Positions 47,421-58,461 of a DNA stretch of 64,000 nt are shown in pieces. This stretch comes from Lutjanus erythropterus. Lineage: Eukaryota > Chordata > Actinopteri > Lutjaniformes > Lutjanidae. The notes under the pieces were generated by a model. The model did no database searches. It was not told the origin of the DNA and saw nothing but the letters and a program-made list of their open reading frames with translations. The DNA lies in NCBI GenBank assembly GCA_020091685.1, contig CM034607.1, positions 23,807,253 to 23,871,252 of the forward strand, in the 5' to 3' direction. How positions within the stretch are numbered: the first letter of the stretch is position 1; every line of letters starts with the position of its first letter. The position numbers were made by a program, and so were the translations under genes.

Positions 47421-49085
47421 TGTATGAATGGCAGGGATAAAAATGACTACTTGAAAAAATATTAGATTAAAGATTAAATGATAAATCTGATGTGTACGGC
47501 ATTTTCGTTTGTATAAAACTTATTTTTCATTTTAACTTAACATGCTTCTGCTTTCCTTCTTTAATAAAATAAAATAAAAGTAGCCAACCATGACCTAAGC
47601 ATTTGCAAAAAAAATACATTTTTGGCAATAAATGTTTGAGTTATGTATGTATAATTGTAAAACAAGAGCAAAGCAGTAGCAATCTGTTTTTAAAATAAAA
47701 AGAAAATAATAAAACAAAATTATTAACCATGTGATATCACGGTAGACATTGCCACAGTTGTGATATTGGGTTATTCAAGATATTGTTGCATCACTCGCAG
47801 GTGAATCAGGTAAATCAGCACATCTCAGTAATTCAATATTCTCCTCCATATTTACAGTATAATTATGTACATATGTGGAGGTTGCTGTGTTTTGCATGTT
47901 TGTGTTATATGTAATTCTGAATTTGTTAATTATTTGTAATTGTGAATTTTCTCTTCTTGATCGAGCCTCTTTCCTTCTCTGCTGGTTTACACATGAACAG
48001 CACTCAGGCCCGACCAGCTGCAGCATCAGCACTCAAGGAAACTGAGAAGCATCTAAAAACAGCACCATCTAGAGTCCAGATACCCTCATAGCTGCGAGGA
48101 TCATGGTTTATGAAGGAAAAGCCTGAGAAACTCTGTCACTCATTTTGGTGTAACATCATCATCAGACACTTTCTGAAGCGGTCATAGAGAAATGACTGTT
48201 AAACTGGTTGCAATGTATCCTGTTGCAGATTTTAAAAATCAATGAATCAATGAAACTATCTCCCACCTCAGAGAGAGAACTACATCCTGTGATTCACTCA
48301 GCTATATACAGGGATTTGCCTCTCTTCGATATCATTTCCTGGGCCAATGAGTGCTTCATCCTGCCTCCAAAATACACGAGCGGGCTGTCCTGACTCCTGT
48401 GGAGGAGAGTGTGGAGGCAATGAGGCATAGAAGTGCAATGGTGATTCCTCAAAACTTTTTTTCACTCACACTCACTCACATATATGGGCATCTGTTTATA
48501 TAACTGTGCCTGCCACTGCCCACGCCTCCCTCTTAAATGAGCTCTGGCAAAGGAGAAGCCACTCTAGGTTCAAATGAGCAGGTGCAACAAGCCGACTGTC
48601 GGTTGTTTTAGAATTAGATTATTTTGTGTGAGCCCATGTTGTGTGTTTTTTAATTACTCCCACATTAGTTGCATGTCTGCACACATGCCCAGAATTGTTA
48701 ATTCTGGCCTTTCTACCTCCTTCTGCAATTGGAGGATAAATAAACTTGCTTAATGGCAGGTGAACAGCAGACAGTGAACATGGAGCCTCTGTTTGTTGTC
48801 TCCTTTTTCTCAGACTTTCCACCACACTGACTAACACCTGTTCAGTTTGTTCTAATAATTATCTTATCATTATTTCTCCTGGTCCCTTGTGCCTGCCATC
48901 CCTGTCACAACTGCAGAGGGAGGGAAGGTTCCTGAACATCGGGTCAAACTTGACCTCAGATTTTCACATGCTGGGCATCTAATAGCTCATTTGATTACAC
49001 AGCTGGACATAAATTGGACACTTTCACTGACAAGTTCTCTGCTCAAACAGCAGAGAGGACGAGGAGTGAAATGTGAGCTAAGATG
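47421..49085. other. Intergenic DNA, no gene seen
   Basis: No gene or named repeat was recognised. Confidence 0.5.
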
Positions 49086-49089
49086 AACC

Positions 49090-50240
49090 AGGCGCCGCAT
49101 TACAGAAACTCCCTAACTTACAGATGCGATCTTAACTAGTAACCATGGTAATTTGGGTCATAGTGCCTGATTTAGAAAAACAGCAATTACAGATGAACAG
49201 TTCCTAAGTCAAAGTTTCTCTCCTAACTTAAGACAGGAAATATGTATTACACAAGCATCCTAACAACAGCTAACAACAGCTAACAATGGATAGCTGCTAA
49301 TAGATGCTGGTGTTCACTGTGTTAGACCTATAATAGAACTAGACAGGTCAAAACTTCTCAGCCTTGTCGCCAGTTTTTCCCAGTGACCACTCGCAGTATT
49401 GCAGCGAAAAATTCCCCGCCAGCCCAAAAAGTATTTTCCCCCACAAGACACCGTTATAAAAGAGATGCCTGTAACACTGTTGACTACTATGAATTTCTGA
49501 TCCATGGCATTTTCATATTTGTAAAACTTTCTTCAAGCCAAAAATAAATAAATATATAAATAAATTCAGTAGTTCGTATACCCAGGAAGTAAACTTGGAA
49601 GTTAGAAAACTTTTGTGGCTAAGTAACTAACAGTAATGTTAGCTAATGGTAGTGCTAGTTAACTGGCGCCAACGATAGTCTTAGCTAATGGTAATGTAAG
49701 CTAACAGTAGTTAACAGCAGTATTAGCTAACAGTAGCTACCAGTAGTGTTAGTTAATGTTAGCTAATGGTAGTTAACAAGGACTAACAGTAGTGCCAGCT
49801 AACTTTTAATTAGCATGGCAGCTCTTTTATTGTTCTTTCTGCCTTTTTAGACCACTTCCATTCTTCTGTCTCCTGAGTTAGCATTGTTACACATTTCCCC
49901 CCAAAAAACATCTTAGGATCTCTCTACAAATCTTACCAAAACCTCTAACTCATCTTTCTTGAAGTTAACTGCCAATCGTTGGTTTTTGCTCCATTTTTCA
50001 TTTAAAAAAAAAAAAACTTACAAAGTCGTTAAGCTAAGCCAGGTGAGAAAAGTACTATCGTTTGCAACAGACATAGAAGTTGATAAGCAATTATGGTTTG
50101 AGTATTTGGGATAGAATTTTCTAACCTGAGATTAAGATAGGATGAAGTAAGATAAGAAAACTATGACAAATTCCATCTCAGACTTTTCCTATCTTAACTT
50201 AAGACTTAACATAAGAAGTTTCTAACATGGTCCTTGGATT
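49090..50240. mobile_element. Inverted-repeat (MITE-like) element with TAACTTAAG-rich arms
   Basis: The left arm starts GGCGCCGCATTACAGAAACTCC, CCTAACTTACAGATGCGATC and TTAACTAGTAACCATGG. The right arm, reverse-complemented from about 50240, reads CCAAGGACCATGTTAGAAAC then TTCTTATGTTAAGTCTTAAG, TTAAGATAGGAAAAG. The arms correspond with heavy divergence. I recognise the GATTACAGAAAC...CTTAACTTAAG theme from teleost repeats. The interior contains the minisatellite at 49617-49803. Confidence 0.45.
49617..49803. repeat. Degenerate minisatellite of GTTAGCTAA(C/T)(A/G)GTAGT units
   Basis: GCTAATGGTAGTG, GCTAACAGTAG, GTTAACAGCAGTATTAGC and similar words recur about ten times in 187 bp, at spacings of about 15 to 22 bp. 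Confidence 0.7.
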
Positions 50241-52450
50241 ATATCTTCTTGAACATGCCATTGTTTCATACAAGTTTTAAGGGTTTGTTCAGTTTCTTAA
50301 AGGTGAGAAAATGTAAAAATAAATAAAGTAAGTAAGTAAGTATTTCAGCTTTAATCTACTCACTGACAGATTACTCAGCGAGCTGTATGACACATCCACT
50401 TCAGTAACACAGAGGGTACATCATGTGTACATTTATGACTAATATCATATTAAAGCAGGTTATAATAGGGTGAGAATGACTAACTGGAAAGTATAGGGTG
50501 TTTCTTTTGAAGACTTACATATATCTCAACAAAGGAGGGTGATAATGGATATAATTTAAATAAGGAAAGAGAACAAATGTTGCAAAACCAGAAGCTCTAC
50601 GTATGTGTGACATTACGTATCGTGTTGTGATGAAAAGGAAGTTGTTTTGTAGTGACACGTTTTTACCCTGAGCTGGAACAAACATGTGAAGTAATACTGA
50701 TGTTGTTTATTCGTGATGCCAGCGTCACAGGCCTGTTTGTCGCCTCCAATCCAAACAACAGCTATAATTTTGCTGCAGCTGCTCTCATAACTGTTGAAGT
50801 GTTATTAAGTGTAAGTCACTGAAGGGATCTGGGGGTTTGGAGGTCTGCACGCTGAAATATCCACATTGTGAGGACGGCAATAAGAGGACAGGAAAGAGCA
50901 GATTTTTTAAAACTCCAGGAGACACATTTCTATGCACCAGCATGTGTGATATTCAGTCAACAAGAAGACCTTCAAATGTTTTTTCTCTTCTTAAGATCAA
51001 ATTTTTATGTCTCACCAATGCTCCATAAGCCATAAATATTCAGTTTACAATTTTATAAAACAGATTAAAGTCACAATAAAAGTGGAGCTGCAAGACAAGT
51101 TTCAGCTTCTTAAATATAAACATTTATTGCTCTTCCTTGCCATTTATGACACTAAATGAAGAGTCTTTGGGATTTGGCTTGTTGGTTGGAGAAATGAAGC
51201 AATCTGAAAAGTTCACTTTGGGCTCAGGAAAATTTGGATTTTTCACTTTTTTTCCATTGACACAAACTTGGCAGATCTTATGAATAATATTACAAGTTTT
51301 CATGACATTTAATGCCACTGCTCCCCTAATGATAAGACTTGCCTTTGGTGCTGCCTTAAGCTGGAGAGATATACTTGCTGTTTAACTACATGTGTGCATT
51401 TACGTATGAGTACCGTTAATTTCTGAGGATTCACACAACCATCGCTCCACAGGATACGTGAGGCAGCCATGATGTGTATGGATGTATACGCAAACATAAA
51501 GAAAAACATAAATAACTGCTAATTCCCCAAAGGCTCTTTTTCGAACAGGAAACAGAAAAGTAGGATATTCACTGAAAGCTGATAGAGGTCACAGAGTTCA
51601 GAATACAACTGTGTGGTGTTCAGGTCCTCAAAATACACTGACAAAAAAATAAACCAACATTAAAAAAATTACTGTGATTTGAAGTAGATCTGCCTCAGTT
51701 GATCAATCTAAAGAAAATTAGTTGCTGACTATTTTAATAGTTGATTAATTGTTTCAGTCATTTTTCAAGCCAATATTTAAGTGGTTCCAGCATCTTAAAT
51801 GCAAGGATTTGCTGCTTTTCTTTGTAATTTTTGATGGTAAAAGAAAAGTCTTAAATCTTAAGGGCCCCAAATGGTAAGATTTGTGCTGCCTTACTGCAAA
51901 TAACTGTTGCTGTTTCTACAAATGGGTAGACACTTTTTTTGTTCAAAGAAAAACACAATATGTGGGCTATTTACTGGAAGAATTCAGAGCACACTTGTGG
52001 TTCTGTAATAGCAGTGCTCTACGTGACCTCAAAATACTTTCCAGGTCACATATATACAGATGCTTCGGTCCTGCAGGTCACCTTAACCACTGAAGTCAAC
52101 AGGTCAAGCTGGTCCATAAATGTTCTGAATCCACAATAATACATCGTGTTAAGATGTGCCTGGGAAACTAATTAAAGTAGGAGGAAATTGCTTTTTAATG
52201 TTGCTCTGACAAGATCAAAGTAATTTCCCCCCTAACAAGAAGACATGGGATCTAAAGTTTCCCCTACCACCACAACTGAGCACAGCATGACTCTTCACTC
52301 CTACTGGGGACAGTTTCACTTCTTCTGTTTTACTCTTCCTGAGTCATGTTGTTTGGGCAGTTATTTGTTTAATCTGCTGCTACTTTTTTTCTCTTTTTCT
52401 TTTTCTCTCTCCTGTTGCTTGGTGAGAGGAGGAACTGAGCCAACATTACA
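50241..52450. other. Intergenic DNA with an (AAGT)n tract
   Basis: (AAGT)n of four to five units lies at 50324-50342. The rest holds no gene signal. Confidence 0.5.
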
Positions 52451-52519
52451 GCAACAGGCAGACACCCACGGTTAGGTTATCCCTTTCACACTTTCGAGAA
52501 CTACCCAAAGCCGCCCACA

Positions 52520-52720
52520 TCCCCGGAGAGGGAGACTGTGTGTGTGAGAGAGAGACGGAGAGAGGAGGAAGCATGAGCAGGGAGGGATGGAGGGGGTACG
52601 CCTATTCCTGTGTGCATGTGTGTGTTTGTGTATGTGAGTGTGTGTGGGTTTTTTTTGAGAGAGAGCAAGAGAAGGGAGGGGGGCCAGACAGAGAAAAAGA
52701 CACATGGAGGGAGGGAGGTG
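52520..52720. repeat. Purine-rich / GT-rich simple sequence
   Basis: Alternating blocks of GAGAGAGA, GGGAGGGA and TGTGTGTG make up about 200 bp. The apparent ORFs on both strands (75-124 codons) reflect this composition. It lies about 1.2 kb upstream of the adgrb1 promoter. Confidence 0.7.
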
Positions 52721-52869
52721 CATTGCATTACTGCACAGTCTGCACCTCACCTCCACTTTTAATTGAATGTGGAAACATACAGTCACTATGACAGGCGCCG
52801 GAAGAGTCATGCTTTCTGCACGGTTGCGTTTTCTAAACACCCCCACGTGACTATTTTAACAAGTTTAAT

Positions 52870-53560
52870 TGTCTTTAATGAACCTTGATAAGGAGATAAT
52901 CACTTTATGTTCACGTTTGTCTTTGTCTAAATATTGTGTTAAATCAAATGCACTGGACATAAAAGGAGTTCTACTGCTTATTAATGAACAAACAAATTAT
53001 CATAATGATATTGTCTGAGTAATATATCACAAATTTTAATTGGTCTTGAAATCTTGGCTGTATTCATCTCTTTAGACCAGTTTTTTACCTTTACATGTTG
53101 CATTAAATGAGATGCATTGGGCATAAAAGTGGCCTTGATGCTAATTAATTAACAAATTGGTTACTATTATAATATTTACTGATTAATAAATGACTAAAAC
53201 ATTTATTGTACATGAAATCTCAGCTGTATTCATGTCTTTAGTCTACTCACTTTAAATTTTGTATTAAATCCAATGTATTTGGCATAAGGGCAGCTCTTTT
53301 GTCTATTAATTAACAAATTACTCATCATAATAATATTTATTGAAGTAATATGTCAGTAAAACTTTCACTGCACATGAAATCTCAGCTGTAATCATGTCTT
53401 AATCCACTTCTGTCTTTAAATGTTGTATTAAACGAGATGCACTGGACAAAAAAAAGCAGCTCCGTTTCCAATAAATTTAAATAATGTAATCAGAATTGTA
53501 CTAAAACTTTCTGTGCCGTGAAACCTCAGCCGCATTCATCCCTTTATTTCGTCCCTGGTG
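52870..53560. repeat. ~163-bp tandem array, about four units, upstream of the adgrb1 promoter
   Basis: One anchor, (C/T)A(C/T)TGG(A/G)CAT-like, falls at 52951, 53115, 53276 and 53440, giving periods of 164, 161 and 164. A second anchor, (C/T)GAAATCT(C/T)(A/G)GCTGTATTCAT-like, falls near 53049, 53214, 53376 and 53520. Each unit also carries ATTAATTAACAAATTA-like AT-rich DNA and ATGTTGTATTAAA. Units differ from each other by roughly a fifth to a third, so the array is not young. Confidence 0.8.
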
Positions 53561-53639
53561 CATGCAGCACATCGATTCCGTTGATCCTCTTTCCGGTACC
53601 TTTGGCTCTGCGTTGATATCTGCGTAGTTTGGACTTCAT

Positions 53640-53800
53640 AATCGTTTGTCTCTGTCTCCCTCCCTCCCTGCACAGATCCCTCCCTTCTCTTCACATTCCT
53701 CCCTCCTCCCTCCTCTGACACACTCACACTTCGCACACGCACAGGCACAGACGCGCGCTCACACACAAACACTTCTCTCCCCCGCACACTCCTCCTCCCC
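53640..53800. repeat. Pyrimidine-rich tract upstream of the adgrb1 core promoter
   Basis: About 160 bp of CTCCCTCCCTCC- and CACACACGC-like sequence. Long polypyrimidine tracts are common just upstream of neuronal gene promoters and may bind Sp/KLF-type factors; that role is inference. Confidence 0.6.
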
Positions 53801-53865
53801 TCCGTCTTGGTGCTGTCTCATTCACTTCAGTACGCCATCCACGCACTGACTCCAACTTGGAGCAG

Positions 53866-53887
53866 GGGGGGCGGGGTTGGATATATA
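53866..53887 (+). promoter_or_regulatory. adgrb1: adgrb1 core promoter: GC box and TATA box
   Basis: A GC box (GGGGGGGCGGGG, 53866-53876) is followed by ATATATA at 53881-53887. A start site about 25-30 bp downstream would fall near 53910, at the CACAAGCTACACTG region. What follows is an ATG-free leader that ends in a strong splice donor, so this is the most likely main promoter of adgrb1. Other promoters cannot be excluded. Confidence 0.6.
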
Positions 53888-53909
53888 CCTCCACGAGCAG
53901 GCCACAAGC

Positions 53910-54405
53910 TACACTGAGACTGGACCCACTTGCAGTGCAAAGACCACAAGCAAGAAGACTCCGAAGCCGGGAGTAGAAGTACCAACATTTTACTCTGGAG
54001 CTTAGAGAGAAGAGATAAGAAGAAGCGACCGCACGGACTGTCTGCTGGAGCTCCGATACAACCGATTTGTCACTCCGCTATACGCCAGCTTCTCTGGATA
54101 TAGCACCTAAACTAAGTTGGTAGTAAACTCTTTGGAGTTTGGTTAGAGTCACTATATTTTTTCTTTGCTTGTGAGAGTGGACTGCACTGAAACTTGGGAT
54201 CGATCCCCACCGTCTGGGGTCGGGGTTGGACCTGGCGCATCCTTTCAGCAGCTTCAAACAACTGCGAAAGTTTTTGGCCAGCGCGGCGCAGATCTGAAGA
54301 CTTCGGGTCGAGTCAGCCTTTGAGTTCCCGCAACTCAGCAGCTGCTATCCGAGCCCAGCTCCGGATAGAGAGCCACTGACGAGACTTCGACGAAACGATT
54401 TCAAG
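53910..54405 (+). other. adgrb1: adgrb1 exon 1, 5' untranslated (start approximate)
   Basis: The donor is ATTTCAAG|GTGAGTAAAG, with the exon ending at 54405. The start is set from the TATA box and is approximate. Reading all three frames from 53910 to 54405 I find no ATG, although chance alone would give about eight in ~495 nt. That fits a true leader selected against upstream starts. The open frame at 54194-54379 begins with TTG, not ATG, and is not a gene. The exon is moderately GC-rich and leads through a 3865-bp intron to exon 2. Confidence 0.6.
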
Positions 54406-57400
54406 GTGAGTAAAGACGACAAGTCTTTTATGTCCTTGCTTTAACTTTTTAATGTGTGTTTTCTGTCAGCACGGGTCTGTGTGTGCTGTAAGGAGCCATG
54501 AAACGTGCATAAGTGCTGTGCTTCAGTTTCTGAGTTTGTTCTTGCAGGTTTGACTGCTTGAACTTATGTGTCGCTATCCGTGATGCTGAAACTTTGTCTT
54601 CAGTCTCCGTCGCTGTCCCTGGTGCTGAAACTCTTCCGTCAAGTCTGTGTCACAGTCTGAAGTCCTGAAACTCTCTCTCAAGTCCCTGTCCCTGTCCGTG
54701 GTGCTGAAACTCTTTTTCGAGTCTCTGTCTCTGTCCGTGGTGCTGAAACTCTCTTTCGAGTCTCTGTCTCTGTCCGTGGTGCTGAAACTCTCTTTCGAGT
54801 CTCTGTCTCTGTCCGTGGTGCTGAAACCCGATCCAGTTCAGTTCTAAAGAACTTTATTGGTTATCAGCCCTGTAAATTGTCTAAGCAAGTGTGAAGCAGC
54901 AACAGCAACAAAAAAAAAAGCAAATTGGCAAAGCAAGTGTGGAATAAAAAACACTAATATGTACATAAACAGAGAAAATGTGGTTTTATTCTTACAAATA
55001 TGTGTGCATATACAAATGAGTGCAAAATGTTTCACAGAAGGTGCTTCACATTGCACTGTCTGTGTCTGTGGTGCTGAAACTCAAGTCAAGTGTCTGAAAC
55101 TCTCTTTCAAGTCTCTGTCGCTGTCCGTGGTGCTGAAACTCTCTGGTATGTGTCTCTGTCCGTTTGTGGCGCCGAAACGCTCCTTGAAGACTCTGTCTCT
55201 GGTGCTGAAACTCTGTCTCAAGTCTCTGGCTCTGTCCGTGGTGCTGAAACTGTCCCTCATGTCTCTGTGTCTTCTACTTGCAGCCCATCTACTTCTGCTC
55301 TGCTGAAAAGTTCAAACATCTATTGCATTGCTTTTTGCATGTATTTCAGCCTCTGTCAGAAACACTGATTGTTCCCATTATGTTTCTATTCCCTCAAAGA
55401 TTTGCTTGAAAATTTGAGTATCACATTGCTGTGTATGTAGGTTATACTACTAGTGTAGTGCCAGAGTACTACTGGGTGAGGCAACCTGAACGATCAGCAG
55501 CAGAAAGTTAGATCGTGGCAACAGGTTGCTGAACAGAACTTTCTGGTGTGCTCACATTGCTTAGATAGAATGAGAGACTCCAGAAGAATTTATAATATTA
55601 TTAACTGCATGCTTCATATCAGGCATCTGAGGATGCTTCTGCAAAAATATCTTAAACAACTGTAAGAATTTGAAAACTCAGTTTGTTTGTTGTTTCAGTT
55701 ATTTTCAGTTTATCTGCTCTGCTTGTTTCACATTTCTTTCAGAAAGAAAAGACTCTTGCATGATAGAATTCACCACAGACCACACATACCAATGGCAAAT
55801 TCATTTTAAAGCTTCTCAAGCTTTGAAATGAAACACATACACACACTTTACACTTTGTTCTAAGGTGCAGGCAGTAGCTGTCAGCAATCTGCAGTAATTT
55901 GTTTAGTTTTGCTGCTTGTTGTTTTGCTGTCACATGGATTTGCAACGAAGCCACCGTACCAAGTGGTCTAGTTTCTTGCACACGTGTGCAAATATCTGTA
56001 CTGGGGCACAGCAAAAGTAAAAGCGTGAGCAATTTACGGATGAAAGATGACCTGTAATGGCTGCAAAAATGTCTTTTCATAAGTTTGCTTCAGCAAAAGA
56101 CTGCAGCTTTGAAAAGAAAAGAGGTCAGGGAATTGTGAACAGCTGTCTATCTTTTTCTATCTATTGCACTCACATCTAACATATAGACACATAGGGCAGG
56201 GAGAAAATTCACATATTGAGCAACATTCAGACAGAAAAGCTCTATTTTCATGATTTAGTCAAGGTAAGTCTGTCTTGAAACATACATGCATCAGATTAAT
56301 TGTTTGTCTCAGGCTGTCTCATATATCTTTTCATAGCTTTCTGATTAGTCATGCAAATGACTGCAGCCAGTGACAATGGTGTATCTCATTAAATGCACAT
56401 TTCTCATAGCTTTACAATGCAGTCTTGTTTCTCCTGGTTAAACATCTCATATGAAAAACTTTCTGTATCTGTGATGAGACAGGCTCCTACAAAACTGTGC
56501 ATGCCAGCATGAATACAGAGCATGTCGCTGATGGTAATTTTGCTGTTCTTTACTGTTTTTCATTTTCACCCTGATCTGCAAAAAATAAACTGTGTCTCCA
56601 TAACAACAAAGCAGCCCGCTGCTTTGCAAAAATGTTGTTGACGACAGCACACGGACAAATGGGAGAAAGAGACAGAAAGGTCAGGGAGTGAAAAAGTGTA
56701 GAAAAAAAGAGTTCTCCTACGACAGCTGGACCTCGTTCTTTTCGCTGTGTGCGCCTCATCAGATGCCCATTCATGGAGCTTCCGGTTGTTGGGAGGAGGG
56801 AAAGAGAGACACCCACCTCCACAAAGCTGAGGTCTTTGCTGTGTTTCTCACAGAGAAGAGAGGAGAGGAGAGGGAGGGCTAGAGGGAGGCAGAGAGATGT
56901 GAAAAGAGATGTGAGGAACGTAATTATGAGTTCTCGGCATGAAAAGTGCAGGTGCTTGTCAAAGTCAATGTCGCTACAGGCATCAATTTTGCTGCTATGT
57001 CTCCATGCTGCCCCTTCTTTATGATTAACCCTTATGTCACATAAAATACAAACATTTATTTCTAAGCCTTAAATAACACCTTATACAACCGTTCTTTCAT
57101 GCAGTCCTACTCCTGATCATACAGATGTATTCTATGTTGCAGTGGATGATGTCCTTCGTCTTTTCGACTGGCAGTTATCAGTGACAAATGCGAGAATGAG
57201 TAGGAATACATGAGAGGGCAGAAGAATAAGCCTGAATGTGTGTGAGAGATGTTGCTGAGCAACAGCGTTTGCTCCTGTTGTAGGTTGCAAAGAGCATCTC
57301 TCATTATTTCAGCCAGTCCTGTTGTGTACAGAGACCTTGATATTGACTCTGCAGTCTTTCTCCAGGTGGGGTTAGTGTTTCAGTGGCCAAGTTCAGAGTG

Positions 57401-58270
57401 TCTGCAAGTGAAGTCTGCATAAAGTATAAGTGAGCAGAACTCCCTCTGCACAGCCAGTCTCAAGGATCAGGTGCTGGTCGGCTGCAGAAACACCTCTGAT
57501 GATTTTATCTGCATACAGCATGTTTGCAAGATGAGAGACATGGCGACATTATTCTAGATGCTTCATATGAATGCATGCATGCCCTCTGCAGAGGAGCATA
57601 AAGATACATAATGTGAGTAGGTTTTAGTATGTTAATTATCATGCATGTATTTGCATTAATATGCAAGAGTGACTCTCACTCCAGATGCACACTTCATTGC
57701 ACTTCATGCTCTGGTATGTAATGGAGCTCAAACATCTACTGCAATTTTTGCCACGGCAGGGTATGTAATCACACTTTGCCATGGACACACACAGAGGAAC
57801 CATTTCTCTTGTTTACCACTTGATAGGAGGAGTGCATCGCACAAATAACGGAACTAATAAGCGTCTGTGGTTGCCACTGGCAATGCTTCCATGGACGTCA
57901 GACTGACGCACACGATTCGCGGCTCAGTTCAGTGTGTGGGAGGAAAGAGCAAGAGCTCGGAGATACCAGCCTGCTGTGAAGGACTGTAATTGCAGCGCTA
58001 GAGCAATTATGTCCCCAAGAACTGGGCATTTTAGATCATTGAATTTGCCCCGAAACCGTATGATACTGATCAGAGGTGACTCTCTGATGCATAAATATCA
58101 GTTCGACAATGGGTCCAATTAAAATGCATCTCATGAATACTATTTAAAAAATGCTTTTTATTTAGAGAAAGCTCTTATTCTGCATACTGCTAGGTGGTGT
58201 TTTTGTGATTATTTAAATGTAGGAGCATGCTGACAGATTTTTTCCCCTCTTTTTCCATGTTTCTGGGCAG
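54406..58270 (+). other. adgrb1: adgrb1 intron 1
   Basis: A GT-AG intron of 3865 bp. The donor GTGAGTAAAG is excellent. The acceptor is a long pyrimidine tract (TTTTTTCCCCTCTTTTTCC) ending TTCTGGGCAG. It holds the 39-bp minisatellite (54557-55282), A/G-rich simple sequence at 56840-56900, and otherwise unremarkable AT-rich DNA. No coding exon is visible in it. A weak donor-like CAGAG|GTGACT near 58076 could in principle end an alternative first exon, without further support. Confidence 0.7.
54557..55282. repeat. 39-bp minisatellite in intron 1, split by a ~215-bp insert
   Basis: The unit GTCTCTGTCCGTGGTGCTGAAAC plus CTCTTTCGAGTCTCT-like sequence is 39 bp in the best-preserved part (54660-54832, about four near-identical units). 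More diverged units extend back to about 54557. After an unrelated A-rich segment (about 54843-55056) the same unit resumes at 55056-55282. As 39 is a multiple of three and the unit lacks stops, the array shows open frames repeating LSVVLKLSFESLS. These are artefacts of the repeat and lie within the intron. Confidence 0.85.
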
Positions 58271-58461
58271 CTCTCTCGCTGATACAGACATGACTGATTG
58301 TCTGATGCACTAACCTGCAAATCCAGCAAGGGGTTTCATTGATAAGTCAGAAGATCTGAAACAAGTGCAGTAACTTGCAACAAAGAAGTCTAAGAAACGA
58401 CCTGGTACAACCAGCAATCACAGAAACAAGAACAACACCATCGTATATCTAAGCCGACCCA
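58271..58461 (+). other. adgrb1: adgrb1 exon 2, 5' untranslated part with one short uORF
   Basis: The acceptor TTCTGGGCAG|CTCTCTCGC is preceded by a long T/C tract. One upstream ATG occurs at 58290, opening a 7-codon frame (MTDCLMH) that stops at 58311-58313, about 150 nt before the main start. No other ATG lies in the remaining leader. The main start at 58462 has context GACCCAATGG: G at +4 but C at -3, so moderate. Confidence 0.75.

Noticed and set aside
52472-52846. 124-codon minus-strand frame rich in Thr-His and Ser-Leu
   Set aside because: Produced by GA- and GT-rich simple sequence.
54194-54379. 61-codon frame in adgrb1 exon 1
   Set aside because: It begins with TTG, not ATG; exon 1 has no ATG, so no conventional uORF exists here.
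54647-55306. Frames with 13-residue LSVVLKLSFESLS repeats
   Set aside because: Caused by the 39-bp minisatellite in an intron; no splice sites join them to adgrb1.
57934-58122. Possible alternative first exon or small protein in intron 1
   Set aside because: Ends near a weak donor-like site (CAGAGGTGACT) but lacks a promoter signal or recognisable product.
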